Positions 27,718-36,596 of a DNA stretch of 64,000 bases are shown here, piece after piece. Position 1 is the first letter of the stretch, and each line of letters begins with the position of its first letter. Source of the DNA: Anaerocolumna sp. AGMB13025 (GTDB lineage: Bacteria > Bacillota > Clostridia > Lachnospirales > Lachnospiraceae); NCBI RefSeq assembly GCF_029689925.1, contig NZ_CP121445.1:5948501-6012500 (forward strand), written 5' to 3'. A program made the position numbers and the translations under genes. Under the pieces are notes generated by a model. It was given only the letters and a program-made list of their open reading frames with translations. It did no database searches and was not told the origin of the DNA.

Positions 27718-27761
27718 ATTAAAAAGCAATGGAAAATTAAAACACTCTAACTTTCCATTGC
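27718..27761 (-). terminator. Intrinsic terminator downstream of the neuB-like gene
   Basis: GCAATGGAAA pairs with TTTCCATTGC, followed on the minus strand by TTTTTAATT. It lies 15 bases after the neuB stop. Confidence 0.8.
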
Positions 27762-27775
27762 CTAATTCTAATATC

Positions 27776-29275
27776 TCACCATCTCTTCAATATAGTCTTT
27801 CTTTCGATCGGATCGAGTCTTCTTATCATTGGATCTTCATAGTAAGAATCATTTTTTATATGGGTTGTTGATATTTCTTCAAATATTGCACCTTTAACAG
27901 ATGTAAACGAATGCTTTTCCTCCCTTAATACTGTTTGTATGTCTCCCGGTTTCATTACTTTTTCCTTACCCTCAATGTTAACAATTAAGTCCCCATAAAG
28001 TAACTGAAAAGTTTCTTCCTTAACTTTATGAGCATGGACTGGGTGTTTCTGACCAGGAAGGATAACCAGTAACTTTTTACAATATTCTCTGTTAATGATA
28101 CTAATAATAATGGCACCCGTTTGCCTGAAATGCTGCATGCCATAGTGATGAGATAATTCCACTTCAAAATCATTTCCAAGAGCTATTCCTGCTTCATAAA
28201 GCATACCTTTAGCGTCATGCACCACATTGCGCACCATTCCGATATCCGTTATCTTTCTTTTCTCATGTAATTCTTCATTTATATTATAATCTTTACTGGC
28301 AATAACCCCTTCGGTAAAATCTCCGCTGCACATCTGCTTATCATTGCAAGGCATAGCAAAGAATACATCCTCACTCATGATAGGTTCACCCATTTTTATT
28401 GCTCTCTTTAAGTATACTCCTCTCATAAGAGACCTTAAGGAATCAACTTCTTCCTGGCTGATATATTTGGTATCCTCTTTCTTCATTTGACAGATGGTTT
28501 TCGCATCCATAGCTGCTTTAACCCATTTCTCCGCCTGTTCAGGGTTCATAGAATAATTATTTAATGTAATATTCTCTGTTGGAAGTCCAACGTGTCTTTC
28601 TAATATTTTAGCACCTTTTGCAATTGCTAACATAGGCACAATATTATCATCCGGAGCTTCATGTCCAGAATAACCAATTGTAACTTCAGGATATCTCCGG
28701 TTCATTCTATCAATAAAATCCAACTGCAAGTGTTCCATTGGCGCTGGATATTCTGCTATGCAATGAAGAAATGCAAATTCACAGCCTTTATGGGTAAAGA
28801 AATTATATAATTTATCAATATCAGATAAGGTCTTTCCACCGGTTGAAATAATAATAGGTTTCTGGGTAAATGCTATTTTAGTAAGTAAAGGCCAATCCAG
28901 AGAACTGCAGCTTGCCACCTTAATAATATCTATTCCTTGATCCATGCACCAATCTACCCCGTCTTCATCAAAAGGTGTACTCATGGCAATCATGCCTTCT
29001 TCATGAATTGCTTCTACTAATTGTGTAAACTGTTCGTAATTTAATTTTGTACTCATAAATCTTGGAATATGTTTAACATCTTCTCTTTCCTTATAATCTG
29101 GGTGTACAAAAGAATCCAAATTTCGGTATTGTAATTTAACCGCAGCTTTTATATTATATTTTCTCGCAATCCTGCTCATTGCTTTTATGATATCTATTCC
29201 ATGTTCAACACTTCCCTGATGACTATTAGCCATTTCAAATATATATAAGTTTTCAAATATACCATTACTATTCAT
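27776..29275 (-). CDS. neuB: N-acetylneuraminate synthase family protein (NeuB-like) with SAF and cupin domains
   Basis: Condenses phosphoenolpyruvate with a six-carbon sugar to make a nine-carbon nonulosonic acid. Residues 1-270: TIM barrel with EMANSHQGSVEHG, AAVKLQY, STPFDEDGVDW, IKVASCSS, STGG, LHCIAEYPAP and GYSGHE. Residues about 280-350: SAF antifreeze-like domain (LRSLMRGVYLKRAIKMGEPI). Residues about 395-475: an added cupin (PGQKHPVHAHKVKEETFQLL), absent from the classical 340-350-residue enzymes. Substrate (ManNAc, bacillosamine-derived or altrose-derived) cannot be read from the sequence. GGAGG precedes the ATG. Confidence 0.88.
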   Translation of the reverse strand: MNSNGIFENLYIFEMANSHQGSVEHGIDIIKAMSRIARKYNIKAAVKLQYRNLDSFVHPDYKEREDVKHIPRFMSTKLNYEQFTQLVEAIHEEGMIAMSTPFDEDGVDWCMDQGIDIIKVASCSSLDWPLLTKIAFTQKPIIISTGGKTLSDIDKLYNFFTHKGCEFAFLHCIAEYPAPMEHLQLDFIDRMNRRYPEVTIGYSGHEAPDDNIVPMLAIAKGAKILERHVGLPTENITLNNYSMNPEQAEKWVKAAMDAKTICQMKKEDTKYISQEEVDSLRSLMRGVYLKRAIKMGEPIMSEDVFFAMPCNDKQMCSGDFTEGVIASKDYNINEELHEKRKITDIGMVRNVVHDAKGMLYEAGIALGNDFEVELSHHYGMQHFRQTGAIIISIINREYCKKLLVILPGQKHPVHAHKVKEETFQLLYGDLIVNIEGKEKVMKPGDIQTVLREEKHSFTSVKGAIFEEISTTHIKNDSYYEDPMIRRLDPIERKTILKRW

Positions 29276-29410
29276 GCTTGTCCTCCAAAAGTTTCTTAAA
29301 GTAATTTATATAAGCTTTTATAATCAAATGTCATAACTACTTAATAAAACATATATCGACAGATTAAACACGATAATCAATACTTTTATAATCAATACAT
29401 CGTATAAATT

Positions 29411-31117
29411 TTATAAACCTGACTTATCATAATTTTCATGAAGAAAATCCTGCAGTTTTACATTCCTCATGCCTTTAATTAATGCTCCACCTTCCGTGGC
29501 ATTAATTAGTTCAATATCACTAATATTCCGAATATGATTTTCAATCCATTTTTTATAAATCAAAAAACTTCTACTCGTATAGATACTTTTTCCATTGATA
29601 TCATTTACCTGCTCTAAGTCATCCGTGCTAACTAATTCTCTTCTCGAGGTGTCAGAAGCATGTACATAATTTTCAGTAAAAGCCAAGTCAAGTCCTAAAA
29701 ATATAATACGTTTACTTTTTAATTTAATTGCCACGTCCAAAGCGGTTGTACTTACAGATCCACCGGTATCGAAAAGCTTCATATTATTTACAGTCGCATA
29801 TTCCTCTGCCTTTTCATACCCATTCTGTAATACAATGTACTTCTTACCTTGATAGTTCTCTGTAAACCCTTTAAATGCAGTAGATAAATATATCATAGGA
29901 ATATCTAATTGTTCCAAGCCCTGGATTTGTGCGTAGACTCTTGGATTTGCATCTGTAACAATAAAATAATCTGGTCTGATTCCTTCCCGTATTAACTTAC
30001 GAAAAACCGTTCCGGTAGCTAAAATAATACTGCTGTTTATTCTATTTTTCAGCAAACGAAAATTTTTATCCAAAGATGGACCTGCAGCAACGATAAATAC
30101 ATCTTTTCCATAAAAATCTTTATCTAATGCATCCACGCTATCGTCATATCTCTTAGTATTTTCCCTAAAATTTCCATTCAATAAATGAAGTTGATTTTTT
30201 ACCGAACTATACTGAAGGAAGTACTCTTCCAAATCTTCTCTGCTGTCTTTATTTTGAATACTCCGTAAAGATGGGTAATGTATTACAAACTCAGTATCGT
30301 TATAAACAGATTTTAAACGTTCTGATAGTTTACTAAAATTGGGGTCATACTGCAGTTTTACATTAGCAGATCTAAGTAGGTTTCCAATCCCAGAATATGC
30401 GCAGGCTAATTGTATTGTATTTAAATCGCTTTCAAAAATTTCTATGGTAATATTATTATCCAGATTAGTTAGTGCTTCGATATGATATCCAAGTCCTAAA
30501 CCATATACAATGTATGTTGATTTATCTTCTCTGTACCAGGAGTTAGCCAGTGCAAACGCTTCTTGATAAACATTACAATTACTATGTAAATAAATCCGTT
30601 TCCCTTTATCATATAGCGAAATCGTCATCGCACCACAGGCTGTATATTCAACGTCATATCCCTTCTCTTTTAAATTATCAGGATGAGACAATGCTTTTAA
30701 ATCTGCCGCCAATGGTATATCTTTGTTTGATATAACGCTAAGTGCCTCATCATATTTATTTTTATCAAAATATACATTCTCTTCATAGAGTAATACTTCT
30801 TCAATTTTAAAGAGAAAAGGCAATAATTGAGCTTCGTAGATATCTGCTAACAATATATAATCTTTATTTTTCTGAGACTCTAAAAGTGATGTTAATAGAT
30901 CATTAAGAGAATTGTAATCTGTAAAAATTCCATAATCAGACCAATTAGTTCCATTTTGCTGTACCTTACCAAAAAAGCCTCCTAATCCTGTTAACACCTC
31001 TGTCATTTTTCTCAGGGCATAATCATAATTTTGGATACGGAAATAGTAAATAATCTTACTAATTTGGCAGATATAATATGATGTTTCTTCTGATAATACT
31101 TTATTTTTCTTTTCCAA
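29411..31117 (-). CDS. Motility accessory factor (Maf, DUF115) with N-terminal helical domain
   Basis: 568 residues. Central domain: FIVAAGPSLDKN near residue 350, FIVTDANPRVY, and DTGGSVSTTALDVAIKL with IIFLGLDLAFTENYVHA, typical of Maf/MptE-like DUF115 proteins that transfer nonulosonic acids to flagellin in Campylobacter, Aeromonas and Geobacillus. The first 115 residues, ending DYILLADIYEAQLLPFLFKI, resemble the two small island proteins at 7326-7706 and 34120-34410. The start is a TTG at 31117 with GAGGG six bases upstream; no better ATG is near. Lies between neuA-like and neuB-like genes. Confidence 0.85.
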   Translation of the reverse strand: MEKKNKVLSEETSYYICQISKIIYYFRIQNYDYALRKMTEVLTGLGGFFGKVQQNGTNWSDYGIFTDYNSLNDLLTSLLESQKNKDYILLADIYEAQLLPFLFKIEEVLLYEENVYFDKNKYDEALSVISNKDIPLAADLKALSHPDNLKEKGYDVEYTACGAMTISLYDKGKRIYLHSNCNVYQEAFALANSWYREDKSTYIVYGLGLGYHIEALTNLDNNITIEIFESDLNTIQLACAYSGIGNLLRSANVKLQYDPNFSKLSERLKSVYNDTEFVIHYPSLRSIQNKDSREDLEEYFLQYSSVKNQLHLLNGNFRENTKRYDDSVDALDKDFYGKDVFIVAAGPSLDKNFRLLKNRINSSIILATGTVFRKLIREGIRPDYFIVTDANPRVYAQIQGLEQLDIPMIYLSTAFKGFTENYQGKKYIVLQNGYEKAEEYATVNNMKLFDTGGSVSTTALDVAIKLKSKRIIFLGLDLAFTENYVHASDTSRRELVSTDDLEQVNDINGKSIYTSRSFLIYKKWIENHIRNISDIELINATEGGALIKGMRNVKLQDFLHENYDKSGL

Positions 31118-31242
31118 CGTAATTTCCCTCTACTTTTTGCAAAGTTTTTTGTGACCTTTCTAGAAAATTAAAATCTGGAATCAATATTTTAAATTGATCA
31201 GCAAACTCACATGCAAAAATAGATATACAACAGATTGCATAC

Positions 31243-32247
31243 CTATCTTAAATATTCTAAAAGCCGATTCATATTTAGCATCTTATCATCAATATAATAA
31301 TCTGCATTTGGTTTCCCAAATAATAACTTATGATATTTAAGACCCCATGCATTTAATTGGGTCCTGGTTACTTCTTCCCAGTCTATGCCGGTTACATAGC
31401 CTCTCGCAGTAAAAAGGACAATTTCATTACCGATTTCGTACAATTTATTAACGATTTTTATCATTTCGACATTGGGCTGCGCTTTTTCATAATCATTATC
31501 CGGTTGTAATTCAGCTATAACACCATCGATATCGAATACAAATTTCTTATTTCCACTTGTTACTTTTAAGAATTCTTCTGCAATTCCAAATTCTTCTTCC
31601 GTATCTATGTCATAGTTTTTATTCATAACATAACCGTAGATGTGCTTGCCCGACATAGATTTTTCCTTAAGGATAACTCTTCCCCTGATAACATCAATAC
31701 AAGCATTTTGATAATAGGTTACAGGCAAGTTCTGCCTTGGCATATTATAGCACTCCTTTATGTTATCTAATAGAGGAGAAATTGTACCGTCACTGCTCCT
31801 ATGCCACATTTTATATGGAATTTCTTTACTGGGGGCAATAGAACGAACTGAATCATATAACTCATTATCAACTAATATCTTTATCATCTTGTCTATATCT
31901 TCGATATTTCTAATAGGATAGGTAGGCCTTAACTGAACTACAATATCAGCTTTATAGTTTTCATTTTCTTGTAGATAATTTAAACAATGATAGAAAACAT
32001 CAAAATCCAGTGAAAGGTCTTCTGCTAAAGAAGCAGGTCTTAAAAAAGGTATCTCTGCCCCATATTTCTTACCGATCTCAGCATATTCCGCACTGTCAGT
32101 ATCAAGTATAACACGATTTATATACTGAGAACCCAGTGCATGTTCAATAGAATAAGCAAGCATAGGCTTGTCATTCATTAATCGTATATTCTTATGGGGA
32201 ACACTTTTTGACCCACTCCTTGCAGGTATAATTGCTAATATATTCAT
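31243..32247 (-). CDS. neuA: CMP-nonulosonate cytidylyltransferase fused to a HAD-type phosphatase domain
   Basis: Activates the nonulosonic acid with CTP. Residues 1-225: cytidylyltransferase with AIIPARSGSKSVPHKNIR, LDTDSAEY and QLRPTYPIRN. Residues about 230-334: HAD-like domain with FVFDIDGVIAEL (two-Asp motif), LFTARGY and KPNADYYIDDK. The phosphatase part could remove the 9-phosphate made by a phospho-type NeuB route, or act on another intermediate; this is inference. GGGAG precedes the ATG. The stop of the larger Maf gene is only 4 bases upstream, so the two are one operon. Confidence 0.87.
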   Translation of the reverse strand: MNILAIIPARSGSKSVPHKNIRLMNDKPMLAYSIEHALGSQYINRVILDTDSAEYAEIGKKYGAEIPFLRPASLAEDLSLDFDVFYHCLNYLQENENYKADIVVQLRPTYPIRNIEDIDKMIKILVDNELYDSVRSIAPSKEIPYKMWHRSSDGTISPLLDNIKECYNMPRQNLPVTYYQNACIDVIRGRVILKEKSMSGKHIYGYVMNKNYDIDTEEEFGIAEEFLKVTSGNKKFVFDIDGVIAELQPDNDYEKAQPNVEMIKIVNKLYEIGNEIVLFTARGYVTGIDWEEVTRTQLNAWGLKYHKLLFGKPNADYYIDDKMLNMNRLLEYLR

Positions 32248-32251
32248 ACCC

Positions 32252-34123
32252 TTATCTCCCCTCCGTCAGACTACAAAGTTTAGGCAGCATACTCTCTGCT
32301 GACTTAATCATTGCTTCATACAAGTTTAGCGCCCTCTCAAACACTTTTATCTCAGCCGTCAAGGAGCTGTCGTTATCATTCACTAATCCTGCCACATCTT
32401 CCGAAGTTTCATTTACAATATCACCATCTATCAGCACATAGATAAACTGACTCTCGATCCAGCTGTTATTATCCCTCATCCTATCCAGTAAAACTTTCCT
32501 GGGTGATTTTCCTTTACTCATAATCTTTAAAGTTTCTTTTGCATTTTTTATATTTTCCTGCAGGCGTGTTATTATACTCTGTACTGTCACAGCATCCACT
32601 TTTATTATGTTATAAATTTCCGGAACTAACGTTTCCCCAATCAATACCAGTCTTTTTGTTACATGATTCTGCTCATTAATTTCCTCAACTACTTCATGTA
32701 ACGTAAGAAGTTCCGTACCGTGAATTCTTGCTCCGCCTTCTGTTGCATCAATTACACGAATCGTATTATATCTCTTTACCGCATCTTCCAACCACTTTAA
32801 ATAAACATACCAATCATAACGGGTCTGTACGATATTACCGTAGATATCTTCTACTTTCACCATATACCGCGCGGTATTTGCCACATCCACCGTCAGGCTT
32901 CCGGCATGGGTCTTATCATTTAAATATGCTAAATCCGAGCCGATAAGAATTATTTCTTGAAATCCTAAGGTTACACATACTGAAAAAGCCCCTGTGGTTA
33001 CGGAACCTCCTGAATTACAGTTATCTGTGATTTTCCCCATCCGGTTAACCAAGGCTGCAAAATATCCTTCCATGTTAAAAAAGACCAGTTTTTCAAAATT
33101 CTTCAGTACAAGTGGATTGGCCTCAACTCTGCAAAACAGCGGAATGGAAAAACACCTTGGATCATTTAAGTGATGTGTAGATTTCTCTGGATCCAGCGTA
33201 ACAATAATATCCGGATAAATCTCCTGTTTCAATAAATATTTAACCGCTGTATCCACTGCTATGATATAAGCATTGTGATGCAGGTTTTTGAGTTCGAATA
33301 TATTCTTATCAAGAGAAGGACCTGCTGATACAATAATAGCCGGCAAATTCGCATCAAACTCCCTGGCCACTTCCGTAATTAGACAGCCTTTATTGCAATA
33401 GGACAGATTTGCTAGAATATTGTTGCTCATCTTCCTGCCAATGGCTCTCTCTGTCATATGATTTACTACCACCAGGTTGCGGTAATCCATATATTGTTCA
33501 TAGTATTGCTTATAGACTTCCGGGAATAGGATATCGTATTGAGGGTGTTTAATAAATTGCAAGGCATCTACATTCGTCCAGTCTACCGTTAAACTTAGGG
33601 CTTGATGAAAGGCTTCCTCACAGCTTTGTCCCACAAGTAACTGCAGGAGTTTATGATTCCATAATTCCTGATATTCAAAATCCTGCAGCAGCTTCAGAAA
33701 CATTGCTTCTTCCGGCTCAATTAGTATTAGAACCGTATCCGGTAAGATACGGGATACCAATTCTTTTAAGCAGACACCATTTCCAAGTCCAAAGCATATA
33801 ATTACTTGATGTGCCTTGGTAACCCTGAATTGCTCTGCCCATCTTTCTGCTTCTCTTTTCTGATTATATAGGCTGTTCATCCGAACCGGCTTTCCCTCAC
33901 AGGTAATGTTGTAGGTAGTGCCACCATCCTTAGTTTCCAGGGTTTCTACAAAAAAGGATCCTTCGGGACCATATTTTACTGCGCATTTCTCTTTCAGATA
34001 TTTGTATCCTTCTAATTCAGATACGCCACCCCAATATTGTTTAAGTTCTTCATATAAATATTGATTATACTGTTTTAGGCTATCTATATTTTCCAGCCAT
34101 TGTTTTTCTTCTGCTGCTTTCAT
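32252..34123 (-). CDS. Motility accessory factor (Maf, DUF115), larger paralogue
   Basis: 623 residues. Core: AIIVSAGPSLDKNIFEL near residue 265, DIIVTLDPEKSTHHL, NSGGSVTTGAFSVCVTLGF and IILIGSDLAYLNDKTHA, with IDATEGGARIHG after it. An N-terminal sub-domain holds VIICFGLGNGVCLKEL, and the last 100 residues are helical. Probably transfers the nonulosonic acid to flagellin. Its ATG overlaps the stop of the 96-residue helical protein by 4 bases (ATGA), so the two are translationally coupled. Confidence 0.86.
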   Translation of the reverse strand: MKAAEEKQWLENIDSLKQYNQYLYEELKQYWGGVSELEGYKYLKEKCAVKYGPEGSFFVETLETKDGGTTYNITCEGKPVRMNSLYNQKREAERWAEQFRVTKAHQVIICFGLGNGVCLKELVSRILPDTVLILIEPEEAMFLKLLQDFEYQELWNHKLLQLLVGQSCEEAFHQALSLTVDWTNVDALQFIKHPQYDILFPEVYKQYYEQYMDYRNLVVVNHMTERAIGRKMSNNILANLSYCNKGCLITEVAREFDANLPAIIVSAGPSLDKNIFELKNLHHNAYIIAVDTAVKYLLKQEIYPDIIVTLDPEKSTHHLNDPRCFSIPLFCRVEANPLVLKNFEKLVFFNMEGYFAALVNRMGKITDNCNSGGSVTTGAFSVCVTLGFQEIILIGSDLAYLNDKTHAGSLTVDVANTARYMVKVEDIYGNIVQTRYDWYVYLKWLEDAVKRYNTIRVIDATEGGARIHGTELLTLHEVVEEINEQNHVTKRLVLIGETLVPEIYNIIKVDAVTVQSIITRLQENIKNAKETLKIMSKGKSPRKVLLDRMRDNNSWIESQFIYVLIDGDIVNETSEDVAGLVNDNDSSLTAEIKVFERALNLYEAMIKSAESMLPKLCSLTEGR

Positions 34124-34410
34124 TCAGAAGCCTCCAGTTGCAGCAACAAAGGAATCACTTCATATTCAAGGACATCTGCTGCAAGTACATCATCCTGTTG
34201 TTCCATAGCCTCCAGGCATTGAATGAGCGCTATGTTGATCTGAGGCAGCATTGCCTTCCCCATTTCACTTCCAGCTGCTTCCTCCAAAAATAAAAAAAGC
34301 GTATCGGCGGCTGTATTAATAACCCCGTAAGCTTCCTTTCTATTCTGCACATGTAATTTTTGAGCAGCAGCTTCCAACTGCTTTACTATACTTTCTACTT
34401 TATTCTCCAT
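34120..34410 (-). CDS. Small helical protein coupled to the larger Maf gene, island 'bookend' B
   Basis: 96 residues, all helical by composition, no membrane segment. Resembles the 126-residue protein at 7326-7706 and the N-terminal domain of the Maf protein at 29411-31117; the shared stretch here reads QQDDVLAADVLEYEVIPLLL. It overlaps the larger Maf gene by 4 bases. A chaperone or docking role for Maf or for flagellin is a fair guess. GGAGGAC precedes the ATG. It is the first gene after flagellin, behind the flagellin terminator. Confidence 0.65.
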   Translation of the reverse strand: MENKVESIVKQLEAAAQKLHVQNRKEAYGVINTAADTLFLFLEEAAGSEMGKAMLPQINIALIQCLEAMEQQDDVLAADVLEYEVIPLLLQLEASE

Positions 34411-34486
34411 AAGTCCTCCTCAATTTTGCACAAGTATCAAAACACAAACATTTATGTTCCCATATTTGGACAAAATATATTTATAT

Positions 34487-34512
34487 AAAGGTTAGCCGTA
34501 AGGCTAACCTTT
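34487..34512 (-). terminator. Intrinsic terminator of flagellin
   Basis: AAAGGTTAGCC and GGCTAACCTTT form an 11-bp stem with a 4-base loop. The following minus-strand bases (TATATAAATATATTTT) are AU-rich rather than a pure U tract, so some read-through into the sugar island is possible. Confidence 0.7.
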
Positions 34513-34525
34513 ATATTGTAAACTG

Positions 34526-35386
34526 TTACTGAAGTAATGATAATACACCCTGTGTAGACTGATTAGCCTGTGCAAGCATAGACTGAGCAGCTTGTTGTAA
34601 AATATTGTTTTTGGAGTATGTTACCATTTCTTTAGCCATATCAACGTCACGGATACGGGATTCAGCAGCCTGTAAGTTTTCAGCTGTATTATCGGCATTC
34701 GCAATGGTATGTTCAAGTCTGTTCTGTAATGCACCTAATTTAGAACGTTGGCTGGATACATCTGTAATTGCTCTATTGATGATGGAGATCGTTGCTGAGA
34801 TAGCATCATAATCAGATGCTCCATTAGATATTACTTTTGCTACATTAGCATCAGTAAGACCAGCAGTATTACCTGAATTTGTGCCTAACTGGCTAGGTCT
34901 CATATCAAGAATAGATAATTTGATTTTCTGATCTCCATTAGCGCCAACCTGCAGATACTTATCTGTTAATTTACCGCTTAACAGTTTCATAGTATTGAAT
35001 TCTGTCTGGTTACCGATACGGGAAATTTCGCATGTTAAAGCTCTTACTTCTTTTGCAATAGCCTGACGGTCTGCTGTAACGTTAGTAGCATTGGAAGCCT
35101 GAACAGCTAACTCTCTCATTCTTTGAAGAATGGAATGAGTTTCATTTAATGCGCCTTCTGCTGTCTGAATTAATGAAATACCATCCTGTGCATTAGTAGA
35201 AGCCTGTTGTAAACCTCTGATCTGTCCTCTCATCTTTTCAGAAATAGAAAGACCTGCTGCATCATCGCCTGCACGGTTAATTCTGTAACCGGAAGATAAT
35301 TTTTCAGTAGATTTTGAAAGTTGTCCAGTAGTGATTCCTAATTGTCTGTTCGTGTTGGCAGATGCCATGTTATGTTGAATTATCAT
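34526..35386 (-). CDS. fliC: Flagellin
   Basis: The filament subunit, 286 residues. N-terminal D0-D1: MIIQHNMASANTNRQLG, then STEKLSSGYRINRAGDDAAG and SEKMRGQIRGL. C-terminal D1-D0: SRIRDVDMAKEMV, ending NQSTQGVLSLLQ. The central region between about residues 145 and 190 is short, so this is a minimal flagellin with little or no D2-D3. It has many surface Ser/Thr as potential glycan sites, but which are used cannot be read. Preceded by a sigma-D promoter and a structured leader; AAGGAGG lies before the ATG. Confidence 0.97.
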   Translation of the reverse strand: MIIQHNMASANTNRQLGITTGQLSKSTEKLSSGYRINRAGDDAAGLSISEKMRGQIRGLQQASTNAQDGISLIQTAEGALNETHSILQRMRELAVQASNATNVTADRQAIAKEVRALTCEISRIGNQTEFNTMKLLSGKLTDKYLQVGANGDQKIKLSILDMRPSQLGTNSGNTAGLTDANVAKVISNGASDYDAISATISIINRAITDVSSQRSKLGALQNRLEHTIANADNTAENLQAAESRIRDVDMAKEMVTYSKNNILQQAAQSMLAQANQSTQGVLSLLQ

Positions 35387-35410
35387 ATGTGTTTCCTCCT
35401 TGAAAGTGCA

Positions 35411-35426
35411 GTAGCATCCATGCTAC
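35411..35426 (-). promoter_or_regulatory. Candidate CsrA-binding hairpin in the flagellin leader
   Basis: On the RNA strand GUAGC and GCUAC close a six-base loop AUGGAU, with GGA in the loop as in high-affinity CsrA sites. The Shine-Dalgarno AAGGAGG about 15 bases further on supplies a second GGA, the two-site layout known for the Bacillus subtilis hag leader. csrA and fliW lie 3.5 kb away in the same locus. A second, larger hairpin spans 35455-35497. Confidence 0.7.
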
Positions 35427-35521
35427 CGTAGTTATTTATTAGTAATCAATATTCTCAGCATAAAACAATGAGGCCGTACGCTCCTTATTGCTGCTGAAAA
35501 TATTGGTTTTACTTATAATTT

Positions 35522-35549
35522 ATATCGGTGTTAACAATACAAAACTTTA
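35522..35549 (-). promoter_or_regulatory. Sigma-D promoter of flagellin
   Basis: On the minus strand TAAAGTTT is followed by CCGATAT with 17 bases between TAAA and CCGATAT, matching the sigma-D (sigma-28) consensus. It predicts a leader of about 130 bases. Confidence 0.8.
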
Positions 35550-35567
35550 TAGTACTTTTTGAATTTT

Positions 35568-36065
35568 TTATTTTTTTTTGTCGAGAAAATATGAATTGCC
35601 TTCGTATTGATTATTCATATTCTTATAATAATTAGAAACCGTTTGACTGCTTGTTTTAAAATTCTTAATTTCTTTCTTTTTCATCTGAAAATAAGCTTCC
35701 AATTTTACTTTATTGCGTAATTCAAGAGCCTGGATTTTTGTACTTTTATCAGTTATCTGGCGAATTAGATCCTGCAACGCTTCAATCTGCTCCTTGTGCT
35801 GGATTTGTTTCCTGATAAGCTCTTCTTGTACATAAGTATAGATTTTTTCAAATCCTTCATCAAGCTGATTAATTTTAGTTATGATATTCTCTTTTTCAAT
35901 TAATGTCTGATCAAACAGATCCATGTCAGGAATTTGCTCATTAATATACTTTTCCTGAGAGGTAGTTATATTTAATAAACTATCCAGCAGGTTTTTTTTC
36001 TTAATTAAGGTATCCAACAGGATAGGTATATAGGTGTTGTTATCCACAATTAACCTCGCTTTCAA
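35568..36065 (-). CDS. FliT/FlgN-like flagellar chaperone
   Basis: 165 residues, almost entirely helical and charged, with a long central coiled-coil region (for example KIQALELRNKVKLEAYFQMK). Size, composition and position directly after fliS suggest a FliT-type export chaperone for the cap protein FliD, or a second FlgN-like protein. A distinct FlgN lies at 44987-45502. Primary sequence alone does not identify it firmly. It is the last gene of the flaG-fliD-fliS unit before flagellin. Confidence 0.6.
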   Translation of the reverse strand: MKARLIVDNNTYIPILLDTLIKKKNLLDSLLNITTSQEKYINEQIPDMDLFDQTLIEKENIITKINQLDEGFEKIYTYVQEELIRKQIQHKEQIEALQDLIRQITDKSTKIQALELRNKVKLEAYFQMKKKEIKNFKTSSQTVSNYYKNMNNQYEGNSYFLDKKK

Positions 36066-36075
36066 AGCAATTAAT

Positions 36076-36444
36076 TTATTTAGCCTGATTCATAACTTCC
36101 TTCCAGGTATCTCTCATCACCCTCAAATGTTCCAATACTTCTTCCATTATTTCTTTTTCTTTTCTTATGTTGGCGCTAATTAACCTCTCGTAAATATACT
36201 TATATATTGCTTCAAACTCCCCTGCGATTGGATAATTAAAATCCAGAGTAGAGCGAAGATACGATATAATATTCTCAGTTTTTATAATATTATTATTGGT
36301 TTTAGTTATATTATTTTCTTCGATCCCAGTAATTGCTATATTGCAATATTTGATAGCCCCTTCGTATAACATTAATGTTAACTCTGCCGGTGTAGCGGTT
36401 GAAATTTTATTATTCTGGTATGCAATAGCTGCATTAATTGGCAT
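36076..36444 (-). CDS. fliS: Flagellar export chaperone FliS
   Basis: Keeps flagellin unfolded in the cytosol before export; in Bacillus it also helps FliW signalling. 122 residues with the family pattern: AAIAYQNNKISTATPAELTLM at the start (here shortened: YQNNKISTATPAELTLMLYE), then GAIKYCNIAI, and a helical C-terminus ending MRDTWKEVM. GAGGTAGGAGG lies before the ATG. Sits between fliD and the FliT-like gene. Confidence 0.93.
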   Translation of the reverse strand: MPINAAIAYQNNKISTATPAELTLMLYEGAIKYCNIAITGIEENNITKTNNNIIKTENIISYLRSTLDFNYPIAGEFEAIYKYIYERLISANIRKEKEIMEEVLEHLRVMRDTWKEVMNQAK

Positions 36445-36596
36445 TTTATTTCCTCCTACCTCTGTTACTTATTCGTATTAGAAAAATTAATTTAATACTT
36501 ATGTATATGAGCTTATTATATCTCTTTTTGTCGAAAAAATAAATATTTATTTCGTGTCATATGGAACATAAATATTAAATTATTGTAAACGCGTTA

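Larger units (their letters stand above)
27381..27775. other. Intergenic region splitting the sugar island
   Basis: It holds two terminator-like hairpins on the minus strand (27718-27761 and 27421-27449). A perfect TTGACA -35 at 27487-27492 lacks a good -10 (TGATTA at 17 bases). No gene seen. The arrangement suggests that genes below 27.4 kb form a separate transcription unit. Confidence 0.55.
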
